Shown: piece after piece, positions 1 to 6,554 of the stretch | Position numbering within the stretch: position 1 is the first letter of the stretch | Layout: each line of letters opens with the position of its first letter | Assembly (NCBI GenBank): GCA_024684065.1 | Contig: JAIKXO010000042.1 | Coordinates: 1 to 11,218 of the forward strand | DNA from: Lachnospiraceae bacterium | Lineage (GTDB): Bacteria; Bacillota_A; Clostridia; Lachnospirales; Lachnospiraceae | Reading direction: 5' to 3' | DNA length: 11,218 nucleotides | Translations under genes and position numbers: made by a program | Notes under the pieces: model-generated | What the model was told of the DNA's origin: nothing | Database searches by the model: none | The model's input: the letters and a program-made list of their open reading frames with translations, nothing else

Positions 1-2
1 TT

Positions 3-1379
3 AAAAAGTCAGCTACGATCCCATGGAAAGAGATCGAAGAACGGTACGCAAAGCTTTTCCCGAGTAAGACCGGGATGCCGGCAAAACCGTTACAAACAGC
101 ACTCGGCTCTTTGATAATTCAAAAGCAATACGATTATTCAGATCGAGAACTCGTAGAGCAGATCCGGGAAAACCCGTATTACCAGTTTTTCATTGGTTTA
201 CCGGGGTATCAGGACAAAATCCCGTATGTTCCCTCACTGCTGGTGGAGTTCAGGAAACGTCTTACCGAAGACGTTCTGAATGAAATCAATGATATGATCG
301 CCGCATACAACACACCGAACGAAGATCCACCAGATGGCGGGCCGGGAGGTGCAGAAGATCCGGATGACCATGAGCCGGAAAACAAGGGCACCTTGATACT
401 GGATGCCACCTGTGCACCGCAGCAGATATCGTTTCCGCAGGATACTAATCTCCTCAATGAAGCGCGGATGAATCTGGAAAATATCATCGATACTCTCTGT
501 TATGAGTTCAACTACTACACGCCGCGGATGTATCGAAGGAACGCCAGAATAGCTTTTCTGAACTTTGCCAAATGCAAGAAACGAACTTCCAAAAAGATCC
601 GGAAAGCTATCAAGCAACAGCTGCAATTCATCAAACGTGATCTTGGCTATATCGAAGAGCTTCAACATAAAGATGATGTGGAACTGACCCAAAAACAAAC
701 AGAGCGTTTGAAGGTTATCCGGGAACTGTATGAGCAGCAAAAGTTCATGTATGAAAACCAGACACACAGCGTAAAGGATCGGATCGTCAGTATCAGCCAG
801 CCGTACATTCGCCCTATCGTCCGGGGAAAAGCAAAAGCCCCTACAGAATTCGGGATGAAGCTTGATATGAGCCTCGACGAACGTGGATTTGCAAGGCTCG
901 AGAAATCATCATTTGATGCCTACAACGAATCAGATGTCCTGATCGGAGCCATAGACAGATATCACGAAAGGACAGGTCATTACCCGGAGCGTGTGCTTGT
1001 AGATCAGATCTATCGGAACCGTAAGAATATATCCTACAGCCGTGCTAAGGGGATCAGAATATCCGGTCCGGCACTTGGAAGGCCGAGGAAGCAAACGCTC
1101 ATTGAGAAGAAACAGGCTTATGCCGATAATACGGATCGAATCGAAGTAGAGCGGGGCTTCAGTCTTGCTAAAAGGTGTTATGGATTGGGACTGATCCGTA
1201 CAAAGCTGGATACGACTACGAGAAGCTCTGTTGTTCTTTCCATCATTGCGATGAACCTGGATCATCTGGCGAGTCATTTTTTGTGCTTTATGATTTCGAT
1301 CTTGTCAATGTGCAAATGGCAGAAAAACCTGCCGGAAAACTTATCAACCGGAAGCCGCGTCCAAGTGGCGGCTTGTTGA
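3..1379 (+). CDS. IS1182-family DDE transposase, 5'-truncated by the window edge
   Basis: This DDE (RNase H fold) transposase catalyses cut-and-paste or copy movement of its element. The frame is open from base 3, so the Met at base 75 is internal. The 24 codons before it (including Ile-Pro-Trp-Lys-Glu-Ile-Glu-Glu) fit the N-terminal DUF772-type DNA-binding region of the family. An acidic linker follows (about 315-385). Next comes the first catalytic Asp in Leu-Ile-Leu-Asp-Ala-Thr-Cys-Ala-Pro (about base 402), then Leu-Leu-Asn-Glu-Ala-Arg, typical of IS1182. A second Asp lies in Val-Leu-Val-Asp-Gln-Ile-Tyr (about 990-1010), and the Glu in Glu-Val-Glu-Arg-Gly-Phe (about 1145-1160). The C-terminus is present and all three catalytic positions are visible, so the visible part looks intact. 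The last 36 bases overlap the convergent DUF3800 frame. The family call is confident; the exact IS name is not recognised. Confidence 0.85.
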   Translation, partial: KKSATIPWKEIEERYAKLFPSKTGMPAKPLQTALGSLIIQKQYDYSDRELVEQIRENPYYQFFIGLPGYQDKIPYVPSLLVEFRKRLTEDVLNEINDMIAAYNTPNEDPPDGGPGGAEDPDDHEPENKGTLILDATCAPQQISFPQDTNLLNEARMNLENIIDTLCYEFNYYTPRMYRRNARIAFLNFAKCKKRTSKKIRKAIKQQLQFIKRDLGYIEELQHKDDVELTQKQTERLKVIRELYEQQKFMYENQTHSVKDRIVSISQPYIRPIVRGKAKAPTEFGMKLDMSLDERGFARLEKSSFDAYNESDVLIGAIDRYHERTGHYPERVLVDQIYRNRKNISYSRAKGIRISGPALGRPRKQTLIEKKQAYADNTDRIEVERGFSLAKRCYGLGLIRTKLDTTTRSSVVLSIIAMNLDHLASHFLCFMISILSMCKWQKNLPENLSTGSRVQVAAC

Positions 1380-2036
1380 GCATACACTAAGGTAGTTTTT
1401 CTTCAAGTCGCGTATGTTGCCGAAGAACATCATTTCGGATTTGGAAAACAAATTGTTTTCGAGTTTAAGGCGGACAAGCTCCATTGTGCATAGAAGATCA
1501 GCTGCCTGGAACAGTTTATATTCTGTGGGCATCACTTTCCTAAAAATGGGGGTTGGGAGTAACGCATTAAAAACTGATGACAGAATTTTGCTTACTTCAA
1601 CCTGTCCGTTGTCATAGTAGAGTTTAACGTCATCAAAAGAAAGAAGCTCTTCGTAGTTTTTGCGAACGAACAATGAAATCTGCTTAGACAGCTTTCCGGC
1701 TGCTTCGACAACATCAGAAATGTGTTTCTTCGCAATAAAAAAGCATTTGTAGCGGATGTTAATCTGGCGAATGAAGGCAACCATTTTGTTAAAGATGCGG
1801 CAGCGTTCATCAATTTTCATTTCCGCATAGATTTCTTCTTTGCGGATTATGGGACCGGTATGTATGCAGAGGTTATCCAAATGAAGATAAGAGAGTTCCT
1901 GATCCAGCCTCGATATGGCAGGCTGAATATCCTCGCTCTGGTCATGAAAGACCATGGTAATGATGTAAAAAGGCGAGTAAATGGCATATTCACCAAAATC
2001 GCCCGATTCATCTATGAAGATGCTGAGTTCTTTCAA
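1344..2036 (-). CDS. DUF3800 family protein with IS-replaced C-terminus
   Basis: This is a cytoplasmic protein of the DUF3800 family. The signature Phe-Ile-Asp-Glu-Ser-Gly-Asp lies at residues 7-13, and the family's C-terminal block Gln-Ala-Ala-Asp-Leu-Leu-Cys-Thr-Met-Glu at about 177-186. The Asp/Glu positions suggest an RNase H-like metal site. The biological role of the family is not established, although members often sit in mobile or defence neighbourhoods. The start is a TTG at 2034-2036, chosen because AAAGGTG lies about 6-9 nt upstream and no ATG is near. The protein looks normal through Arg-Asp-Leu-Lys-Lys-Asn-Tyr-Leu. The final 14 or so residues (Ser-Val-Cys-Ser-Thr-Ser...) come from the IS1182 end, so the native tail of probably 10-20 residues is lost. 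All core motifs remain, so function may persist. A terminator hairpin sits directly upstream of its RBS. Confidence 0.8.
   Translation of the reverse strand: MKELSIFIDESGDFGEYAIYSPFYIITMVFHDQSEDIQPAISRLDQELSYLHLDNLCIHTGPIIRKEEIYAEMKIDERCRIFNKMVAFIRQINIRYKCFFIAKKHISDVVEAAGKLSKQISLFVRKNYEELLSFDDVKLYYDNGQVEVSKILSSVFNALLPTPIFRKVMPTEYKLFQAADLLCTMELVRLKLENNLFSKSEMMFFGNIRDLKKNYLSVCSTSRHLDAASG
1352..1374. repeat. 7-bp inverted repeat near the right end of the IS1182 element
   Basis: AAGCCGC (1352-1358) and GCGGCTT (1368-1374) form a perfect 7-bp stem with a 9-nt loop, inside the last codons of the transposase. There is no U-tract on either strand, so it is not an intrinsic terminator. It could be a subterminal transposase-binding hairpin. 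Confidence 0.35.
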
Positions 2037-2060
2037 TGCAGTTCACCTTTAGATTAGTTG

Positions 2061-2088
2061 TAAAAAAATGGCGGGGAACTTCCCCGCC
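2061..2088 (-). terminator. Rho-independent terminator
   Basis: GGCGGGGAA (2070-2078) and TTCCCCGCC (2080-2088) are perfect inverted repeats. Read on the minus strand the stem is followed by ATTTTTTT (2069-2062). It is a strong intrinsic terminator for transcription coming from the right (the leader RNA and possibly the DUF5688 operon). Confidence 0.85.
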
Positions 2089-2139
2089 CATGATGGACCT
2101 GGGTCTTACGACCAGCCCAAATAAAAACCATATTTCATT
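2061..2139 (-). ncRNA. Candidate small RNA or attenuator leader upstream of DUF3800
   Basis: The transcript predicted from the promoter is about 79 nt. It holds a first hairpin (about 2094-2115, CTGGTC / GACCCAG around a GUAA loop with one bulge) and then a GC-rich terminator hairpin with a U7 tract. It could be an independent sRNA, or a leader that limits transcription of DUF3800, whose RBS begins about 12 nt after the U-tract. A 10-codon frame starting at the predicted 5' end (Met-Lys-Tyr-Gly-Phe-Tyr-Leu-Gly-Trp-Ser, stop in hairpin 1) has no SD and may be chance. No known RNA family was recognised. Confidence 0.4.
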
Positions 2140-2145
2140 GAAGAT

Positions 2146-2174
2146 ATTATAAGGCGAATTAAGCAGAAAATCAA
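2146..2174 (-). promoter_or_regulatory. Strong sigma-A-type promoter
   Basis: On the minus strand TTGATT (2174-2169) is followed by exactly 17 nt and then a consensus TATAAT (2151-2146). The predicted start is about base 2139. The promoter reads into the structured leader and terminator at 2139-2061 and, if read through, into DUF3800. Confidence 0.6.
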
Positions 2175-2364
2175 GAGTTTATTGCTGCTGCGACCAGAAA
2201 GCAGGGATGTCCTGGGGATACCGCGGCAAGGAAGGGTGGTTTACACCTCCTTTCCCGACAGAAGCACAGCTGCTGAGGATCCTCCATAAACTGTATTCTG
2301 AGATTGAATATCATGTTGATGGATCGATTGCCTATTTCAGGTGTGTAAATTATAGAATCCCTTT
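2175..2364. other. Gap between DUF5688 and the leader promoter; no clear gene
   Basis: This is the rest of the gene-free stretch 2037-2364. A plus-strand frame is open from 2153 and runs past 2400 (a Gly-Tyr-Arg-Gly-Lys-Glu-Gly-Trp-Phe stretch and Phe-Pro-Thr-Glu-Ala-Gln-Leu-Leu-Arg-Ile-Leu). It reads like protein but has no RBS at its first ATG (2207) and soon enters the antisense of DUF5688. It may be a gene remnant. A TATAAT-like hexamer on the minus strand near 2350 has a TTGCAA only 15 nt upstream. Nothing else could be supported. Confidence 0.25.
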
Positions 2365-3609
2365 TTACCTTGCAAGACTCATCTCCTCCATCGGGATATT
2401 TGCCGCCATTTCCGGAACACTTCCCCAGATGATCATATTATTGCCCTTATCAACGACCCTTTTAAGCTCTGACATATCCAGGGTAACGGAATAGGACCTG
2501 CCCATGGCGTCCTTACCGGTCCCGACATGTAACTTGTTGCCGTCCGCTTTTAAAAATGCTGCTTTTAATGCTTCCGAATCCACTTCTATCGGATCATTCC
2601 CTCCCGTATCAATGCGATAGATAGTGTTGTCAGGCCAGTTCTCAACAGTCTCCCGGTCAAAATCCACCCGGTGCTCCTTACTTTTCATGTATTTTTCTGC
2701 AAGTATAAAGGAATGATCCTTTGAATCATAGATGTATACCTTATTGGAAAGCCTTCCCTGTGGCAAAACCTGCTTCTCGTTCACCTCTTTAACCATATCT
2801 TCAAATAAAACCCGGTCGAAATCAGCGCTTACAGGCAGGATGATGACTTCGTTGATGCTTGACGGGATTATCACAAAGTCACCCCCGATCTTATCGGCCA
2901 TGTCATCCATAACTTTCCTGCCGAGTATTTTGGCGGCCCCGTTGAGCTTTTCCGGGTTGGAAAGTACATACATGGCCCCTCCCTCTTCCAAAGGCGGGAG
3001 AACCGGCATATCGCTACCCATCATCGCCATCATTATTTCCTGCATCGTTCTGAAATCGACAGGTAGCTTTGAAAGGTTGATAAGCGCCTGTTCATGAAGC
3101 TCTTTTATCGATATACCGTAACGTGACAATAATTCACTGGTTATCGGGGCGCTCATTTTGCCATTCCCGTTACTCCCAAGATTCACCGCATATATTACCG
3201 CCAGATCCTCTATTCTTGTATGAGGCTTATCGGAAAGATATTCCTTATTCATGTCCGCATTTACAAGCCTGCATAATATCTTTTTCTTTGCCTTTTCATA
3301 ATCCGTAATATTGCTTATGTCAAAGTTTTGCCCGGGTTCATGATCCGTCTGAATGTTTGCCAGGTGCCGCATAATATCCTCTAAAGATCTTCCGGTTTTA
3401 AATCCCTCATAGAAGCTGTCGAGGTAGATGTTAGGCGCAATATTACAGTCCTTCATCCTTATCGTAAGCCCCAACATCAGGGAATCATTATTATTTTTCA
3501 TCTCCTTTATCTCAATCTTTGCATCAGCGTATTTTTCCGGAAGATAGTCTTTTATGTGTCCTTTTACATATTCCTTGAATGATTCGAAATCATCCGGATA
3601 TCCTGTCAT
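2365..3609 (-). CDS. DUF5688 family protein
   Basis: This 414-residue cytoplasmic protein of unknown function belongs to the DUF5688 family, common in Lachnospiraceae genomes. The N-terminal region (Phe-Glu-Ser-Phe-Lys-Glu-Tyr-Val-Lys..., then Tyr-Leu-Pro-Glu-Lys-Tyr-Ala-Asp-Ala) and the following Asn-Ile-Tyr-Leu-Asp-Ser-Phe-Tyr-Glu segment are what I recognise of the family. No signal peptide or membrane helix is visible. The ATG at 3609 is preferred over an upstream in-frame GTG at 3627, because AAGGAGG lies 8 nt before the ATG and would be inside the coding region if the GTG were used. It overlaps the end of the small upstream ORF by 20 nt, which suggests translational coupling. It is the last gene of the surface operon. 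The DUF assignment is by recall, not by search. Confidence 0.75.
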   Translation of the reverse strand: MTGYPDDFESFKEYVKGHIKDYLPEKYADAKIEIKEMKNNNDSLMLGLTIRMKDCNIAPNIYLDSFYEGFKTGRSLEDIMRHLANIQTDHEPGQNFDISNITDYEKAKKKILCRLVNADMNKEYLSDKPHTRIEDLAVIYAVNLGSNGNGKMSAPITSELLSRYGISIKELHEQALINLSKLPVDFRTMQEIMMAMMGSDMPVLPPLEEGGAMYVLSNPEKLNGAAKILGRKVMDDMADKIGGDFVIIPSSINEVIILPVSADFDRVLFEDMVKEVNEKQVLPQGRLSNKVYIYDSKDHSFILAEKYMKSKEHRVDFDRETVENWPDNTIYRIDTGGNDPIEVDSEALKAAFLKADGNKLHVGTGKDAMGRSYSVTLDMSELKRVVDKGNNMIIWGSVPEMAANIPMEEMSLAR

Positions 3610-3865
3610 TATTCTGCCCTCCTTCACTTTTTCTTTTTATCTTTCCGGCATATGCCCTGTACAGATCTGCCATCTTTTTCTTATCCCTTGTTGTCTCGTA
3701 TTCTATCGCAGGTTTGTAATCCTTGTTTTTCAGAAGCTCGCTCCTTTCAGAAGATAATCTTCTTTTTTTATACATCCGTTCAGATTCCGTAAAATATATG
3801 TGCAGACGCAAAACAGCCCTCCCTTTTTTCCGGGAAGACCGTTTTGTCTGAATGTTTACTGTCAT
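3590..3865 (-). CDS. Small basic hypothetical protein
   Basis: This 91-residue, Lys/Arg-rich frame lies between the secreted protein and DUF5688. It begins 7 nt after the upstream stop codon and ends 20 nt inside the next gene, the tight packing expected of a translated operon member. The SD is weak (GAAGTGA about 10 nt before ATG 3865). An internal Met at 3775 would give a 61-residue protein, also without a good SD. No motif, signal peptide or membrane segment is visible, and no family is recognised. It could be a spacer ORF rather than a gene, although the alternative is an unusually long gap for this operon. Confidence 0.45.
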   Translation of the reverse strand: MTVNIQTKRSSRKKGRAVLRLHIYFTESERMYKKRRLSSERSELLKNKDYKPAIEYETTRDKKKMADLYRAYAGKIKRKSEGGQNNDRISG

Positions 3866-3872
3866 TTAAAAA

Positions 3873-4508
3873 TCACTTCAGTGTCCATGCGAAGCTGGCT
3901 GTGCCTTTGTACTCTGCCGACGCATCAAATCCGGTGGCTACGATCTTACCGGAAGAAACCCTCGCGGTCGCTTTGTTCCCGGTATTATCCGCAAGCTTGA
4001 TTTCGTTTGCGCCTGTCACTTCCCCTTCCTTTTCGCTTGAATAAAACTTTACGTATCCGTCAGTTCTTCCGGTCTTATCATTTGCAAAACAGATATGCGC
4101 CTTCGCCGTATCCCCTCCGGCTTTGTCAGTATCACCCTCCTGCTCTTTCATTATGAATGATCCCTCAAGGCAGTTTTCAGTCTCCTCCGATCCCGTCATG
4201 GTCGCGGAAGGCTTTATAAGTATGGCTTTATCTGCCCCGAGCAGGAGACCTGATACCTTGATATTAAAAGTATTTGAATACGTCAGGCTCTCTCCGGTGT
4301 TTTCGTCCCTGCGAAGGGCTATTGCCGCGGGTAAATATACCCAGTAGTCTGATGAGACTGCACCCCCTTCCAGCAAAACCGGGGCGGAACCGTTACCGTT
4401 ATCCACAAATGTCTGATCCCCTGCAAACGCTGTTAAACCAAGCAGCCCCGTCATCATTATGACCATAATTAAAGCGGTTAAAATCCTCTTAAATAAGTCA
4501 GCCCTCAT
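3873..4508 (-). CDS. Secreted protein sharing a C-terminal beta domain with the LRR protein
   Basis: This 211-residue exported protein has a Sec signal peptide at residues 1-29: a basic start, a hydrophobic core Leu-Ile-Met-Val-Ile-Met-Met-Thr-Gly-Leu-Leu-Gly-Leu, and an Ala-Phe-Ala cleavage site. The mature part begins with Asp-Asn-Gly-Asn-Gly and carries Tyr-Trp-Val-Tyr-Leu-Pro-Ala-Ala-Ile-Ala-Leu, ending Tyr-Lys-Gly-Thr-Ala-Ser-Phe-Ala-Trp. The same landmarks in the same order occur in the C-terminal half of the LRR protein at 6800-7789. This suggests a shared all-beta surface domain, perhaps for assembly with each other or with the cell wall. There is no LPXTG or membrane anchor. The ATG at 4508 is chosen over 4514 because GAAGGAG lies 8 nt rather than 2 nt upstream. 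It follows the membrane-protein gene by 29 nt. The function is unknown. Confidence 0.75.
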   Translation of the reverse strand: MRADLFKRILTALIMVIMMTGLLGLTAFAGDQTFVDNGNGSAPVLLEGGAVSSDYWVYLPAAIALRRDENTGESLTYSNTFNIKVSGLLLGADKAILIKPSATMTGSEETENCLEGSFIMKEQEGDTDKAGGDTAKAHICFANDKTGRTDGYVKFYSSEKEGEVTGANEIKLADNTGNKATARVSSGKIVATGFDASAEYKGTASFAWTLK

Positions 4509-4537
4509 TTTCATTTCTCCTTCAGATAATTTAATGT

Positions 4538-5128
4538 TTATACTATCGTGTACTTCACAAGGTTGTTTCCCACCGTCAGCTCCATATAATCATCCTCCCC
4601 GATAAGGTAATACGGCTTCTGACAGAAGTAGAGCTCATATTCACCTTTTTCAAGCTTTTCCCCGGGTATCCATTCCATATGCTGTCCTGCAGGTATAAGG
4701 TCAGTTTCCTTATAGACTTCCCCGCTTAATTTGTCCGTAATAATGAATTTCATGTAGATCCTCTCATTTTCCCCTACATTTTCAAGGATCACGGTGGATT
4801 TTCTGTCTATGGTCTCGCCACTCATTCCTGCAAAGACCACGTAACGGTCAGAGAGTTCATCCATGGCATTCACTCTTTTTTCGTCAGTTGCCTGATCGTC
4901 AAGCACAATGCTGCCCCTGTTTTCCGTTACCGTTACCGGCTTTCTGCCAAAGATCATGCACAGGGCCGCAAAAATCAGGGCAAGAAGAAGGATTATTATG
5001 ATAATAACAAGCCTGTGGGTGGTCTTATTGAGATCTCTCCCATACTCATACGCCCTGCCTTTTTTCTCATCCGGCTTTATATCCCCTGCAGTTTCTGTTT
5101 TTATTACTGAGACGTACCTTTTATTCAT
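4538..5128 (-). CDS. Single-pass membrane protein with extracytoplasmic beta domain
   Basis: This 196-residue protein has a charged cytoplasmic N-terminus of about 39 residues, one strong membrane helix (about 40-60, rich in Ile/Leu) followed by Gly-Arg-Lys, and an extracytoplasmic domain of about 135 residues. That domain contains Ile-Tyr-Met-Lys-Phe-Ile-Ile-Thr-Asp, Thr-Asp-Leu-Ile-Pro-Ala-Gly-Gln-His and Glu-Lys-Gly-Glu-Tyr-Glu-Leu-Tyr-Phe. This pattern resembles small membrane-anchored proteins that accompany secreted beta-domain proteins in clostridial loci (recalled, not searched). The start is ATG 5128, with GAGGAGG 6 nt upstream; an in-frame TTG at 5134 directly abuts that SD. The IS110 element is inserted immediately 5' of the AGGAGG of this SD, so the site survives but the gene is cut off from the operon promoter. 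The role is unknown; possibly an anchor or chaperone for its secreted neighbours. Confidence 0.7.
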   Translation of the reverse strand: MNKRYVSVIKTETAGDIKPDEKKGRAYEYGRDLNKTTHRLVIIIIILLLALIFAALCMIFGRKPVTVTENRGSIVLDDQATDEKRVNAMDELSDRYVVFAGMSGETIDRKSTVILENVGENERIYMKFIITDKLSGEVYKETDLIPAGQHMEWIPGEKLEKGEYELYFCQKPYYLIGEDDYMELTVGNNLVKYTIV

Positions 5129-5137
5129 TTTCAACCT

Positions 5138-5140
5138 CCT
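5138..5140. repeat. Left copy of the IS110 recombination core (CCT)
   Basis: The left flank ends in TTCAACCTCCT (5130-5140) and the element begins with CGTATT. The same trinucleotide ends the element on the right (6775-6777). The functional core is probably the CT within it. The assignment rests on the bridge-RNA guide matches. Confidence 0.7.
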
Positions 5141-5164
5141 CGTATTATATAGTTATACCCATTC

Positions 5165-5193
5165 TTTACCTCATCTACAGGTTAGGGTATGCT
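5165..5193 (+). promoter_or_regulatory. Candidate promoter of the bridge RNA / recombinase transcript
   Basis: TTTACC (5165-5170), 17 nt and TATGCT (5188-5193) match sigma-A boxes at four of six positions each. The predicted start is about 5200, immediately before the first stem of the bridge RNA. This agreement with the structure is the main support. Confidence 0.45.
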
Positions 5194-5199
5194 GTTGAA

Positions 5200-5360
5200 G
5201 ATGCTGTGGATTGGTTCAACCTCCTACCGCATAGACGGTTTAAGAAAGGCTCCAACCACAGCCTCTTTGTCAAAGTGTTAATCAGTTAGATACCGCATGA
5301 CGGTTTATGTAGAACGAGGTTACATCGGCAGAGAGCCCTGTGGATCCAATACAGCATCAA
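5200..5360 (+). ncRNA. IS110 bridge RNA (target-binding and donor-binding loops)
   Basis: There are two adjacent stem-loops. In the target loop, the outer stem pairs 5203-5214 with 5252-5262 (one bulged A), and the inner hairpin is ACCG 5226-5229 / CGGT 5236-5239. Its left strand 5215-5225 (TTCAACCTCCT) is identical to the left flank 5130-5140. Its right strand 5242-5249 (AAGAAAGG) is complementary to the right flank 6775-6782. In the donor loop, the outer stem pairs 5263-5271 with 5327-5335 (9 bp, two G-U), and the inner hairpin is ACCG 5292-5295 / CGGT 5301-5304. Its right strand 5314-5319 (ACGAGG) is complementary to the left element end 5138-5143. Its left strand 5284-5291 resembles the right element end 6767-6774 (seven of eight allowing G-T wobble). 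Both right guides end in AGG, complementary to the CCT core. The RNA guides the recombinase to target and donor DNA. The 3' limit is uncertain. Confidence 0.85.
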
Positions 5361-5384
5361 ATACTTTTAAGGAGGATCATGCGT

Positions 5385-6554
5385 ATGATCTATGTTGGTA
5401 TCGATGTTGCAAAGGATAAGCACGATTGCTGCATCCTGGGATCGGAAGCCGATAAAATATATCCGGTCTTTACCATCCCGAATAACAAGCCAGGCTTTGA
5501 TGAGTTATATGAGAAGATTTTCTCCGTGACTGATGATCTGAACGAAATAAAAGTAGGTCTTGAAGCTACCGGTCACTATTCACTCAATCTTCTCGGTTCG
5601 CTCATTGATAAAGGTCTGACCACCTGTGTTATCAACCCGTTACATACAAATCTTTACAGAAAAGGTCTAAGCCTTAGAAAGACGAAAACGGATAAAGTCG
5701 ACGCCGGTTCAATTGCTATGATGTTGATGACTGATAAGACTCTCAAGCCCTACTCAGACACATCATATCACAGCGAAGAACTCAAGTCATTAACCCGTTA
5801 CCGTTTCGACAAGGTTCAAGAGAGAGCCAAGCTTAAATCTTCTGTGGCTCGTCTTATTAACATTCTGTTTCCAGAACTGGAGAAGCTCGTTCCTGATCTT
5901 CATATGGTTTCTGTATACGCCTTACTTTCTGAATTTCCCGGTGCTTCTTACATCGCTAAAAGTCACCTTACCCATCTCAGAAATGTCCTTGAAACAGCTT
6001 CTAAGGGACGCTACGGACGAGATATGGCTGTCACCATAAGAGATGCTGCTAAAGATTCAATCGGTTCTGTTATGCCAGCAAAATCAATGGAGTTGAAGCA
6101 CACCGTCCATCTGATCGAGGTGATGACGGATGAGATTGATGAAATCGAAGTTTCAATCAAATCCATCATGGATACATGCAACTCTCCGATTATGACAATC
6201 CCCGGTATTAGCTACCGTATGGGAGCCATGATTCTTGCAGAGATTGGCGATTTCACCCGATTCAGCAATGCCGATCAGATACTTGCATTTGCAGGGTTAT
6301 CGCCATCTACATACCAGTCAGGACAGCTCGATTCCAGTTACTCCCACATGGAAAAACGGGGATCTCGTTACCTGCGGTACGCTTTGTTCAATGCCACAAA
6401 ATATGTCTGCCACTGGGATGAGAACTTCGGCACTTACCTCTCTAAAAAGATAAGTGAAGGCAAGCACTACAATGTTGCTGTCGGTCATGCAACGAAGAAA
6501 CTGATACGCACCATCTATCGGATGGAACTTACAGGCGAAGTCTACAGGAAATAA
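5385..6554 (+). CDS. IS110-family bridge-RNA-guided recombinase (transposase)
   Basis: This 389-residue recombinase moves the element by RNA-guided joining of donor and target DNA. The N-terminal RuvC-like domain shows the DEDD set: Asp7 in Val-Gly-Ile-Asp-Val-Ala, Glu60 in Gly-Leu-Glu-Ala-Thr-Gly, and Asp103 and Asp106 in Lys-Thr-Asp-Lys-Val-Asp-Ala. A helical linker follows (about 140-260). The C-terminal Tnp domain has Pro-Gly-Ile at about 273-275 and Ala-Gly-Leu-Ser-Pro-Ser-Thr-Tyr-Gln-Ser-Gly, in which Ser312 is the likely nucleophile. ATG 5385 is chosen because AAGGAGG lies 9 nt upstream and the protein then begins Met-Ile-Tyr-Val-Gly-Ile-Asp as the family does. An ATG at 5379 is only 3 nt from the SD. 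The bridge RNA lies in its 5' leader, typical of the IS110 rather than the IS1111 subgroup. No defect is seen. Confidence 0.95.
   Translation: MIYVGIDVAKDKHDCCILGSEADKIYPVFTIPNNKPGFDELYEKIFSVTDDLNEIKVGLEATGHYSLNLLGSLIDKGLTTCVINPLHTNLYRKGLSLRKTKTDKVDAGSIAMMLMTDKTLKPYSDTSYHSEELKSLTRYRFDKVQERAKLKSSVARLINILFPELEKLVPDLHMVSVYALLSEFPGASYIAKSHLTHLRNVLETASKGRYGRDMAVTIRDAAKDSIGSVMPAKSMELKHTVHLIEVMTDEIDEIEVSIKSIMDTCNSPIMTIPGISYRMGAMILAEIGDFTRFSNADQILAFAGLSPSTYQSGQLDSSYSHMEKRGSRYLRYALFNATKYVCHWDENFGTYLSKKISEGKHYNVAVGHATKKLIRTIYRMELTGEVYRK

Larger units (their letters stand above)
1..1390 (+). mobile_element. IS1182-family insertion sequence, right-hand part (left end outside window)
   Basis: The window opens inside a transposase frame that runs without a stop from base 3, so the left end lies upstream. 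The right end is placed at about 1380-1391. The convergent DUF3800 gene reads as a normal family member up to its Lys-Lys-Asn-Tyr-Leu segment (codons down to base 1389) and then continues into sequence that is antisense to the transposase tail. A 7-bp inverted repeat sits just inside the end. The terminal inverted repeat and target duplication cannot be checked because the left end is missing. Confidence 0.7.

Noticed and set aside
1414..2057. Plus-strand open frames antisense to DUF3800
   Set aside because: There is no SD and no family resemblance, and the minus strand carries clear DUF3800 motifs.
5144..5149. Consensus TATAAT on the minus strand at the IS110 left end, pointing at the gene starting at 5128
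   Set aside because: Transcription would begin at about 5137-5139, inside the SD, so the transcript would lose its ribosome binding site. No -35 is found 16-18 nt upstream.
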